Positions 1 to 5,625 of a DNA stretch of 11,883 bases are shown piece by piece (position 1 is the first letter of the stretch; each line of letters starts with the position of its first letter). Position numbers and translations under genes: made by a program. Source of the DNA: JAVMKJ01 sp031732855 (lineage in GTDB: Bacteria > Pseudomonadota > Gammaproteobacteria > Competibacterales > Competibacteraceae); assembly GCA_031732855.1 (NCBI GenBank), contig JAVMKJ010000191.1, positions 1-11,883 on the forward strand, given 5' to 3'. The notes under the pieces were generated by a model. That model was given only the letters and a program-made list of their open reading frames with translations. It ran no database searches and had not been told where the DNA came from.

Positions 1-9
1 GAGGAAGCC

Positions 10-831
10 TCAACCCTCGCCCAGCACCCGGCGCCGCAACAGTCGCTCGTCGATGGGTACGAGAACCAGGATCATCAACAGAAACAGGCCGCAGGCCGCC
101 ACGAGATGGTGGTTCATTTCGCCGGCCAGCAACAGCCGGCGAATCCCTTCGGCCAGGTGGTGCAGGGGATTCAGGAGCAGCCAGGCCCGGGTCCAGGGGG
201 AGTCGCCCTCCAGTGGGAAATAGGTGCTGCTGGCGAAGCCGAGCGGCATGATGACCAGGAAGAAGGGAATGTTCATGTGGTCGATGCTGGGCACCAGGGC
301 GGTGAACAGCAGCCCCAGCGTGGCGAAGGCCAGGGCGGCGAGGAACAACAGGGGGACGACCAGCACGACGCCGGCCCAGTGCAGGTGCAGCCAGCCGGCC
401 AGGGTGAACCCCGCCAGCACCAGGATCACGATCAGGGCGTAGACCGTCCCCAGGGTGGCGGCCCACAGTACCTCGCCCCAGATCACGTGTTCCAACCGCA
501 CCTGGGTGATGAGTTGCCCTTCCCAGGTTTTCTGGTAGTGCATGCGGATGTAGGCCGCGAACAGGGCCTGGAAAAAGGCGGTCATGAACGCGGTGTAGGC
601 CAACATGCCGGGGGCCAGATAGGCCAGATAGGCGACCGGTCGGCCGCGCCAGGCGAAGTCCGGGATGAAGCCGCCCAGCCCCACCCCGAACGCCAGCAGC
701 AGGATGATCGGTTCCAGCAGGGGCGGCAGCGCGGCGGTGTGCCAGTTGCGCCGGTACACGGTCAGGTGGCGGCCCAGGACGGCGCGACTCTGCCACTGCA
801 AGGCGGCCCGGTAGTGGAGAGGAAAGGTCAT
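10..831 (-). CDS. ABC-2 type exporter permease, NodJ/DrrB-like
   Basis: This 273-residue protein is the membrane half of an ABC exporter in the inner membrane. About six hydrophobic segments can be seen, near residues 37-56, 68-95, 119-146, 153-180, 186-207 and 242-260. The segment before the last helix reads NPLHHLAEGIRRLLLAG, which is characteristic of ABC-2 permeases of the NodJ/DrrB type. The short basic N-terminus and the length fit that family. It starts 13 bases after the stop of the ATPase gene on the same strand, so the two are almost certainly one operon and one transporter. No strong ribosome binding site precedes the ATG, which suggests translational coupling. The substrate cannot be read from the sequence. 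NodJ relatives export lipo-oligosaccharides and DrrB relatives export drugs. The family call is firm, the substrate unknown. Confidence 0.9.
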   Translation of the reverse strand: MTFPLHYRAALQWQSRAVLGRHLTVYRRNWHTAALPPLLEPIILLLAFGVGLGGFIPDFAWRGRPVAYLAYLAPGMLAYTAFMTAFFQALFAAYIRMHYQKTWEGQLITQVRLEHVIWGEVLWAATLGTVYALIVILVLAGFTLAGWLHLHWAGVVLVVPLLFLAALAFATLGLLFTALVPSIDHMNIPFFLVIMPLGFASSTYFPLEGDSPWTRAWLLLNPLHHLAEGIRRLLLAGEMNHHLVAACGLFLLMILVLVPIDERLLRRRVLGEG

Positions 832-844
832 GGCGGTTGGAATG

Positions 845-1816
845 TCACGGTTTTTCGGCCAGCTTCAGGAACAGGTCGTCCAGGGTGGGGGGTCGGACCT
901 CGAAGCGCAGATCGCCGAACCGGGCGCTGAACCGGGCCAGGCCCGGCCCGTCCAGGGCAAGGTGCAGGCTGGAGAGCACCCGGCTGGGTTCCGGCAAGCC
1001 TGCTTGCCGCGCCCACGCGCAGACCGCCGGCGCCGCCGGATCGCGGGCGTCCAGCACCAGCACGTGTTCGCCGACCAGATCCCCCAGCACGGCGCGGGGC
1101 GGGCCGGTCGCCACCGTTCGGCCTTCGCGCAAGACCACCAGATCGTCGGACAGGCGCTCGGCCTCGTCCATGTAGTGGGTGGTCAGGACGATGCCCAGGC
1201 CGTCCCGCCGGAGGGCGTCGACCAGTTCCCAGACCTCCAGACGCGCCTGCGGGTCCAGCCCGGTGGTCGGTTCGTCCAGAAACAGCAGTTGCGGTTCGTG
1301 GACCAGGGCGCGGGCGAGCATCAGCCGGCGCCGGTAGCCGCCCGAGAGCACGTCCGGTTTGGCGTCGGCGTAGCGGTCCAGCCCGAAGCGCTCCAGCAAC
1401 GCGGCCACTCGTGCGTGCAACCCGGGCGGACGCGGGCGGAAGTAGCGGCTCATCTGCTCCAGGTTGCCGCGCACCGTGAAATCGGAATCGAAGGTGTCGT
1501 CCTGGGTACAGACGCCGACCCGCCGGGCGGCCGCCTCGGGGTCGGCGCGCCGGTCGATGCCCGCCACGCGAATCGTGCCGGCGTCGGGTTGCAGGAAGCC
1601 GGAGCACAGCCGCAGGGTCGTGGTCTTGCCGGCCCCGTTGGCGCCCAGCAGGCCCAGGACCTGACCGGCCCGACAGCGCAGGTCCACCCCATCCACCACG
1701 CGGCGACCGGCGAAGTGTTTGACGAGACCGTCGGCCCGCAGGACCGGTTCGGCGGGGACGCAGCGCGGACAGGCACCGTCGTAAAACACGGTGATCTGGG
1801 GATCGGTTTCGCTCAT
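845..1816 (-). CDS. ABC exporter ATP-binding protein, NodI/DrrA-like, with DCC-like N-terminal extension
   Basis: This 323-residue cytoplasmic ATPase powers the adjacent permease. The ABC domain runs from about residue 24 to 245. It has Walker A GANGAGKTT (58-66), Q-loop Gln105, signature LSGGY (157-161), Walker B LLFLDE (177-182), the TTGLD D-loop and the switch histidine H214 in TTHYMDEAERL. The phrases DDTFDSDFTVRGNLEQ and ADAKPDVLSGGYRRRL resemble NodI. A C-terminal domain of about 75 residues ends in LDDLFLKL, usual for this class. The ATG is supported by GGAGAG about 8 bases upstream. Oddly, residues 8-18 (ITVFYDGACPRC with the preceding residue) match the start of DCC/DUF393 thiol-oxidoreductase proteins, including the CxxC, and the ABC domain begins right after. 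This looks like a fusion left by a deletion. The ABC call is firm, the origin of the N-terminus an inference. Confidence 0.92.
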   Translation of the reverse strand: MSETDPQITVFYDGACPRCVPAEPVLRADGLVKHFAGRRVVDGVDLRCRAGQVLGLLGANGAGKTTTLRLCSGFLQPDAGTIRVAGIDRRADPEAAARRVGVCTQDDTFDSDFTVRGNLEQMSRYFRPRPPGLHARVAALLERFGLDRYADAKPDVLSGGYRRRLMLARALVHEPQLLFLDEPTTGLDPQARLEVWELVDALRRDGLGIVLTTHYMDEAERLSDDLVVLREGRTVATGPPRAVLGDLVGEHVLVLDARDPAAPAVCAWARQAGLPEPSRVLSSLHLALDGPGLARFSARFGDLRFEVRPPTLDDLFLKLAEKP

Positions 1817-2078
1817 CGTCTTGCTCTCCGCCCTTTGGAATATAATACCTTCAAGTTACGCGAACCGCTCGAAGCAGCCCCCCCGCTCAATTCCAGCCGC
1901 TCGTCCCACAGCCGCCCGTTGGCCTGCTGGTCGTGGCGCACCCCGTTCGGCCCCCAGGTACCCCATTCTCGAACATGGAGGAACGTCACGCCGGCGGAAA
2001 AATACGGCGGGTGACGGTCCCCGCGGTTTCGCGCACAATTCCTGTCGCCGACCCGAATCCAGGAGCGAACGGAACTCC
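1817..2078. promoter_or_regulatory. Divergent intergenic region with candidate promoter
   Basis: This 262-bp gap separates the minus-strand exporter operon from the plus-strand NACHT gene and should hold both promoters. A perfect TATAAT lies at 1841-1846 on the plus strand, and TATTAT can be read on the minus strand over 1842-1847. Neither has a clear -35 box at normal spacing, so direction and use are uncertain. For the NACHT gene the plus-strand box would leave a leader of about 225 nt. AGGAG at 2061-2065 is the only Shine-Dalgarno-like site before the NACHT ATG, at a rather long spacing of 13 bases. The NACHT frame is open upstream to 1791, but that stretch does not look like protein. Confidence 0.35.
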
Positions 2079-4931
2079 ATGACGGAACCACCCCCCAGTC
2101 GCCTCGAACAACTCCGACGCGCGCTCGACGCGGGCCTGATCGACCAGGACACCTACGACGCTGCCGTTGTGGGGATAACCGCCCAACTCACCGGCGGCGG
2201 CGCCATCGCCCAAGGGCGGGACGCGACCGCAGTCGGGGCGGGAGGCGTGACCGTTCGAGGCGATAACCAAGGCACGATCAACCTGGGCGTGTTGATCCAG
2301 CAGGGGATCAAACCCGGGGCGAGCCCGGCGGACCTGCGCCGTGCCTATCTCGCCCGCATCCTCACCCAGGCGAACCAGTTGCCGCTGTTCGTCGGCGACA
2401 GCGGCAACGCGCAGGTTCGGCTGTCGTCGGTCTATACCGCCCTGCTCACCGGACGCAGCGAGGGCGACGCCACCCTCGAACGCGCCCGGCCCGACCTCTG
2501 GTCGTCGCCCGAGCGCGCCGCCAACAGGCTGTCCGCGCTCGACGTGCTGAATGCCGAGCGCCAGCTCGTGCTGCTGGGCGGACCGGGCAGCGGCAAGAGC
2601 ACCTTCGTCAACTTCGTCGCGCTGGCCATGGCTGGCGAACTGCTCGAACTCCCACTCCCCGGCCCGAACCTCGCCACGCTCGCCGCGCCGCTGCCCAGGG
2701 AAGAAGGCGACCGTGAAGAGCCAAGGCCCCAGCGCTGGAATCACGGGGCGCTGCTGCCGGTGCAGGTCACGCTGCGCGATCTGGCCAGCCAGTTGCCGCC
2801 GCCGGGCACGCCGGTGAAGGCCGATGCGGTATGGAGTTTCATTTGCGGGCGCTTGCGGCAGGCCGCGCTCGCGGAGTTCGCCCCCCATCTCCAGCACGCG
2901 CTGCTCGGCCACGGCGGGCTGGTGTTGCTGGACGGGCTGGACGAAGTGCCCGACGCCCTCGACCGCCGCAGGCAGATCAAACAGGCGGTGCAGGACTTCG
3001 CCGCCACCTTTTCCCGGTGCCGCTTCCTGGTCACCAGCCGGACCTACGCTTATCAACGGCAGGACTGGAAGCTGGACGGTTTTGCCGAGGTCCACCTGCT
3101 GCCCTTCACGCCGGGGCAGATCGGCGGCTTCGTGGACGCCTGGTACGCGCACATGATCGGGCTGGATCGCTTGACCGGGCCGGACGCCAAGGATCGCGCC
3201 GAGGTGCTCAAGCGCGCGGTCGGGCGCAACGAACGCCTCCGCGAGCTGGCCGAGCGCCCGCTGCTGCTCACCCTGATCGCCCAGTTGCAGACCAAGGGCG
3301 GCGGCGCGCTGCCGGAGAAGCGCGAGGAGCTGTACGACAAGGCGGTCGAGATGCTGCTCGACCGCTGGGAGCGCATGAAAATCTGGGGGCGCGAGGACGG
3401 CGCGAAGGAGATCGAGCCGAGCCTGGCCGAATGGCTGAACGCCGGCCGCGACGACATCCGCAAACAGCTCAACCGGCTGGCGTTTGAGGCGCACCGCGAC
3501 CAGCCGCAGTTGACCGGCACCGCCGACATCCGGCAAGAGACCCTGATCGTCGCCCTGCTCCGTGCCAGCGCCAGCCGCGAGGACATGAACGTGGGGCTGC
3601 TGGAGCGGTATCTCCGCGACCGCGCCGGCCTCCTGGCGGCGCACGGGGTCGGGATGTACCAGTTCCCCCACCGCTCGTTTCAGGAATACCTGGCCGCCTG
3701 CCACCTGACCGACGACGAGTTTCCGGACAAGCTGGCCGACCTCGCGCGCGGCGATCCGAACCGCTGGCGCGAGGTGGCGCTGCTGGCTGGCGCGAAGGCC
3801 GCGCGCGGGTCTTCCCTCAACGCCTGGGCCTTGGCCGAAACGCTGTGTCCGGCCCCGGTGCCCGATGGGTCAGCCCCGGTCGCCGACCAGTGGGGCGGCC
3901 TGCTGGCCGGGCGGGTGCTGGTGGAGTGCGCCGACCTTGCCCAAGTCGCGCCGCGCAATGTGGACAAGCGAGTGCGGGTGCGGGACTGGCAATGCACGAT
4001 ACTGAGAGGGAACGCGCTACCCGCCACGGAGCGGGCGTTGGCCGGGCGCTCGCTGGCGGTGCTGGGCGATCCGCGACCCGAGGTGATGAGTCTCGCCGAC
4101 ATGCATTTTTGCCGCGTGCCACCCGGGTCGTTCGTCATGGGCGACGACCGGGGAGGGAGCGAGGAGAAACCCCAGCACACCGTTGACCTGGCCTACCCCT
4201 ACTTCATCGCACGCTTTCCGATGACCGTGGCGCAATGGCGCGAGTACGTGCGGGCTAGCGGTCGCCCGGCGAACGATGATCGTAGCCTGCGCGGGCGGGA
4301 GAATGAACCCGTCGTGTCCGTGAGCTGGCACGAGGCCCGGCGCTGTTGCGAGTTCTTGACCCAGATGTGGCGGGGGGTATTGCCACAAGGCTTCGTTGTT
4401 ACTCTGCCCTCGGAAGCGGAATGGGAGAAAGCGGCGCGAGGAGGAGAACAGGTGCCGGTCGAATCCGCGTGGGTGACGCTACCTCGACTTGCCAAAAAGC
4501 TGGAGGCGATGTCGACCTGGACCCCAGTACCGAACCCTTATCGCGCGCGCGCCTATCCTTGGGGTGATGCGTTTGACCTCGATATGGCGAATACTGAATC
4601 CACTGTCGGCGAAACCAGCGCGGTCGGTTGCTATTCCACTGGCTTCAGCCCATACGGTTGTGAAGACCTGAGCGGCAACGTCTGGGAATGGACCCGCAGC
4701 CTATGGGGCAAAGACTGGAAACCCCCCGAGTTCGGGTATCCCTACGACCCGGACGACGCCAAACGCGAGAATCTGGAAGCCGAGGGCAAGGTCCTCCGGG
4801 TCCTGCGCGGCGGCTCGTGGAACTATCACCGCGACTACGCGCGCTGCGCCTCCCGCCTCAGGTCTCCCCCCGACTCCCACCTCGACCTCAACGGCTTTCG
4901 GGTGGTGTTGCGTTCGGCCCCTGTTTCGTAG
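2079..4931 (+). CDS. NACHT NTPase with C-terminal FGE-like lectin-fold domain; DGR target (protein 1)
   Basis: This 950-residue STAND-type NTPase is probably a sensor-switch protein. Residues 7-37 (LEQLRRALDAGLIDQDTY) resemble a SHOCT helix pair. Residues 39-76 form a Gly-rich module ending GDNQGTINLG. The NACHT core has Walker A GGPGSGKS (167-174), Walker B LVLLDGLDE (281-289) and sensor FLVTSRTYAYQ (316-326). QFPHRSFQEYLAA (528-540) closes the helical part. Residues 675-950 are an FGE-sulfatase (SUMF1-like) domain with LPSEAEWEKAARGG, YPWGD, LSGNVWEWTRS and RVLRGGSW. Residues aligned with the two FGE catalytic cysteines are Tyr916 and Ala921, so it should not be an active formylglycine enzyme. 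The last 43 codons are the variable segment. I chose the ATG at 2079 because the paralogue starts similarly and the longer frame is low-complexity. The paralogue is convergent, across the DGR remnants. Domain calls are firm; the immune-type role is inferred. Confidence 0.9.
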   Translation: MTEPPPSRLEQLRRALDAGLIDQDTYDAAVVGITAQLTGGGAIAQGRDATAVGAGGVTVRGDNQGTINLGVLIQQGIKPGASPADLRRAYLARILTQANQLPLFVGDSGNAQVRLSSVYTALLTGRSEGDATLERARPDLWSSPERAANRLSALDVLNAERQLVLLGGPGSGKSTFVNFVALAMAGELLELPLPGPNLATLAAPLPREEGDREEPRPQRWNHGALLPVQVTLRDLASQLPPPGTPVKADAVWSFICGRLRQAALAEFAPHLQHALLGHGGLVLLDGLDEVPDALDRRRQIKQAVQDFAATFSRCRFLVTSRTYAYQRQDWKLDGFAEVHLLPFTPGQIGGFVDAWYAHMIGLDRLTGPDAKDRAEVLKRAVGRNERLRELAERPLLLTLIAQLQTKGGGALPEKREELYDKAVEMLLDRWERMKIWGREDGAKEIEPSLAEWLNAGRDDIRKQLNRLAFEAHRDQPQLTGTADIRQETLIVALLRASASREDMNVGLLERYLRDRAGLLAAHGVGMYQFPHRSFQEYLAACHLTDDEFPDKLADLARGDPNRWREVALLAGAKAARGSSLNAWALAETLCPAPVPDGSAPVADQWGGLLAGRVLVECADLAQVAPRNVDKRVRVRDWQCTILRGNALPATERALAGRSLAVLGDPRPEVMSLADMHFCRVPPGSFVMGDDRGGSEEKPQHTVDLAYPYFIARFPMTVAQWREYVRASGRPANDDRSLRGRENEPVVSVSWHEARRCCEFLTQMWRGVLPQGFVVTLPSEAEWEKAARGGEQVPVESAWVTLPRLAKKLEAMSTWTPVPNPYRARAYPWGDAFDLDMANTESTVGETSAVGCYSTGFSPYGCEDLSGNVWEWTRSLWGKDWKPPEFGYPYDPDDAKRENLEAEGKVLRVLRGGSWNYHRDYARCASRLRSPPDSHLDLNGFRVVLRSAPVS
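4800..4920 (+). repeat. DGR variable region (VR1) of NACHT protein 1
   Basis: This 121-bp segment encodes residues 908-948. It aligns without a gap to 5082-5202 (plus) and 5634-5754 (minus). I count 21 mismatches with the former and 19 with the latter. The outer codons for VLRGGSW and FRVVL are identical to the base in all three copies. Differences fall in surface-loop codons and almost only at codon positions 1 and 2 (for example TAC/AAC/GAC and CTC/CAC/CTC), while third bases stay C. Neutral drift would hit third positions first. The pattern fits adenine mutagenesis from a template rich in AAY codons, as known for DGRs with C-type-lectin targets. Confidence 0.8.
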
Positions 4932-5022
4932 CTCTGGCCTCAGAGAACTCTGGCCTCTGGCACTCGGGGTTCCGACCTCTGGAGGGGGTGCGGGGGAAAC
5001 TTCCCCCGCCGCGCGCGGCGCG
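4929..5022. repeat. Left arm of inverted repeat: conserved 3' flank of DGR targets
   Basis: The sequence from the stop codon of NACHT gene 1 through the GC hairpin is repeated in inverse orientation at about 5531-5625, starting at the stop codon of NACHT gene 2. The arms align ungapped for about 80 bases before small length differences in the GC run. Shared stretches include TCTGGCACTC and CTCTGGAGGGGGTGCGGGGG. Such non-coding conservation beyond the stop codon, together with a hairpin, suggests a functional 3' element of the retrohoming target rather than only shared ancestry. Confidence 0.75.
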
Positions 5023-5029
5023 TTTTTTT
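4990..5029 (+). terminator. GC hairpin followed by a T-run: terminator and/or DGR target hairpin
   Basis: GCGGGGGAAACTTCCCCCGC at 4990-5009 is a perfect inverted repeat, either a 9-bp stem with a 2-nt loop or an 8-bp stem with a 4-nt loop. It is followed by a second palindrome, GCCGCGCGCGGC (5008-5019), and seven T at 5023-5029. The T-run makes it a plausible rho-independent terminator for NACHT gene 1. The hairpin recurs at 5545-5564 without a T-run, so it may have another role. GC-rich hairpins with 8-bp stems and 4-nt loops downstream of the variable region assist target recognition in studied DGRs. Here the hairpin lies 69 bases past the variable region, farther than in the phage model. 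Confidence 0.6.
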
Positions 5030-5046
5030 GCGCTATCCTCTTCTTG

Positions 5047-5064
5047 CCGGGTGGCGACACCCGG
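5047..5064 (+). other. GNRA-type hairpin upstream of the free repeat copy
   Basis: CCGGGTG and CACCCGG pair perfectly around a GCGA tetraloop, 17 bases before the free 121-bp repeat. A GNRA loop on a 7-bp GC stem suggests a folded RNA. A second stem is possible downstream of the repeat (5241-5248 with 5262-5269). Together they could be remains of the structured template RNA of a DGR. Expression is not shown. Confidence 0.4.
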
Positions 5065-5081
5065 TCAGGCGATCTGGAAAG

Positions 5082-5202
5082 GTCCTGCGCGGCGGCTCGT
5101 GGAACAATCACCGCGACAACGCGCGCTGCGCCTACCGCGACGAGGATGACCCCGACTTCCGCGCTGGCCACGACGGGTTTCGGGTGGTGTTGCTTTCGGC
5201 CC
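5082..5202 (+). repeat. Free copy of the variable segment in the template-repeat position
   Basis: This copy of the target 3' segment stands alone. Homology begins and ends at the same points as the gene-borne segments. The upstream sequence is unrelated to FGE coding sequence, and no flank hairpin of the 4990 type follows. That is how a DGR template repeat looks, and a reverse-transcriptase tail follows about 150 bp downstream, the usual order. Against a working template, many positions that differ in the genes are G, C or T here, not A (for example the run GAC GAG GAT GAC against CTC AGG TCT CCC). It does have more adenines than the gene copies in the variable core. It may be a decayed or overwritten template, or an orphan variable region. 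The frame reads through as WNNHRDNARCAYRDEDDP but has no credible start. Confidence 0.7.
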
Positions 5203-5348
5203 ACGTTCTTCCGCCCCTTCTTCTGGTCCCGTCATCCAGGCGGGACGGCGCGCCGGGATACCCGTCCCGGTTCGTTCCGGCAATGCGGGCCGATCCGCGC
5301 CAGCGGGTTGGCCCGCCGAGGCGAAGGAAGAATAACAGCGCCTCCTAA
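5203..5348. other. Non-coding spacer between the free repeat and the RT remnant
   Basis: I see no gene here. The stretch holds an 8-bp inverted repeat, CGGGACGG (5241-5248) with CCGTCCCG (5262-5269), and an alternative stem GTCCCG/CGGGAC (5226-5231 with 5241-5246). It ends at the TAA (5346-5348) that bounds the reverse-transcriptase remnant. Most of a reverse-transcriptase gene appears to have been lost at or near this junction. Confidence 0.4.
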
Positions 5349-5528
5349 AAGTCCAGCGCCGCCCCTTGCAAGCGTTGCAATCTGGACGCCTACCGGGCCG
5401 GACGCATTTCGTTCGCCGAACTGGACGCCAGCGTGCAGGGCTGGATCAACCACGTCCGCTACGCCGATACCTGGGGGTTGCGCGAGCACATTTTTTCGAC
5501 CCATCCCATCCCGAGGCGCGAGGCCTGA
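5349..5528 (+). pseudogene. C-terminal remnant of a DGR-type reverse transcriptase
   Basis: The frame from the TAA at 5346 to the TGA at 5526-5528 encodes about 59 residues. From 5382 it reads LDAYRAGRISFAELDASVQG, followed by WINHVRYADTWGLREHIF. Reverse transcriptases of DGRs and related bacterial lineages end this way: a helix with (Y/A)xxGxIsxxxLxAsvQGW, then NHVRYADTWGLR. The polymerase palm with the YxDD catalytic motif is absent, and no start codon or ribosome site is apparent. It lies downstream of the free repeat on the same strand, the usual TR-to-RT order. The first ~11 residues after the TAA (KSSAAPCKRCN) may be junction sequence. I infer a 5' deletion of the enzyme gene. I recognised the family by eye; a profile search would settle it. 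Confidence 0.75.
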
Positions 5529-5530
5529 CC

Positions 5531-5625
5531 TGGCGCGCCGCGCGGCGGGGGAAGTTTCCCCCGCACCCCCTCCAGAGTCCAGGAATCGGAGTGCCAGAGG
5601 TCAGAGTTCCCCGAGGACAGAGCTA
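5531..5625. repeat. Right arm of inverted repeat, with hairpin 5545-5564
   Basis: This is the reverse complement of the 4929-5022 flank, beginning at the stop codon of NACHT gene 2. It contains the same perfect hairpin: stem GCGGGGGAA (5545-5553) and TTCCCCCGC (5556-5564). On the minus strand the hairpin is followed by more GC sequence, with no T-run, so terminator function is doubtful here. The arms enclose the free repeat and the reverse-transcriptase remnant and could also support inversion by recombination. Confidence 0.75.

Noticed and set aside
106..2014. Long plus-strand open frames opposite the ABC genes
   Set aside because: They are antisense to two well-recognised ABC genes, and their translations are rich in Gln, Gly, Arg and Pro with no domain; they result from high GC.
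1791..2078. Extended N-terminus of NACHT protein 1 from 1791
   Set aside because: The extra 96 residues are low-complexity Arg/Pro/Ser and have no counterpart in the paralogue. The ATG at 2079 has AGGAG upstream.
5082..5202. Treating the free copy as a functional template repeat
   Set aside because: Too many sites that differ in VR1 and VR3 are non-adenine in this copy, so it cannot be the direct template of either as they stand.
5028..5348. A separate small gene spanning the free repeat
   Set aside because: Only the 121-bp repeat part is protein-like, the start would be a TTG inside a T-run, and the flanks show no coding character.
4932..5622. CRISPR array or IS element
   Set aside because: The repeats are three diverged copies in different orientations, not short repeats with spacers. 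No transposase or IS-type ends are seen.
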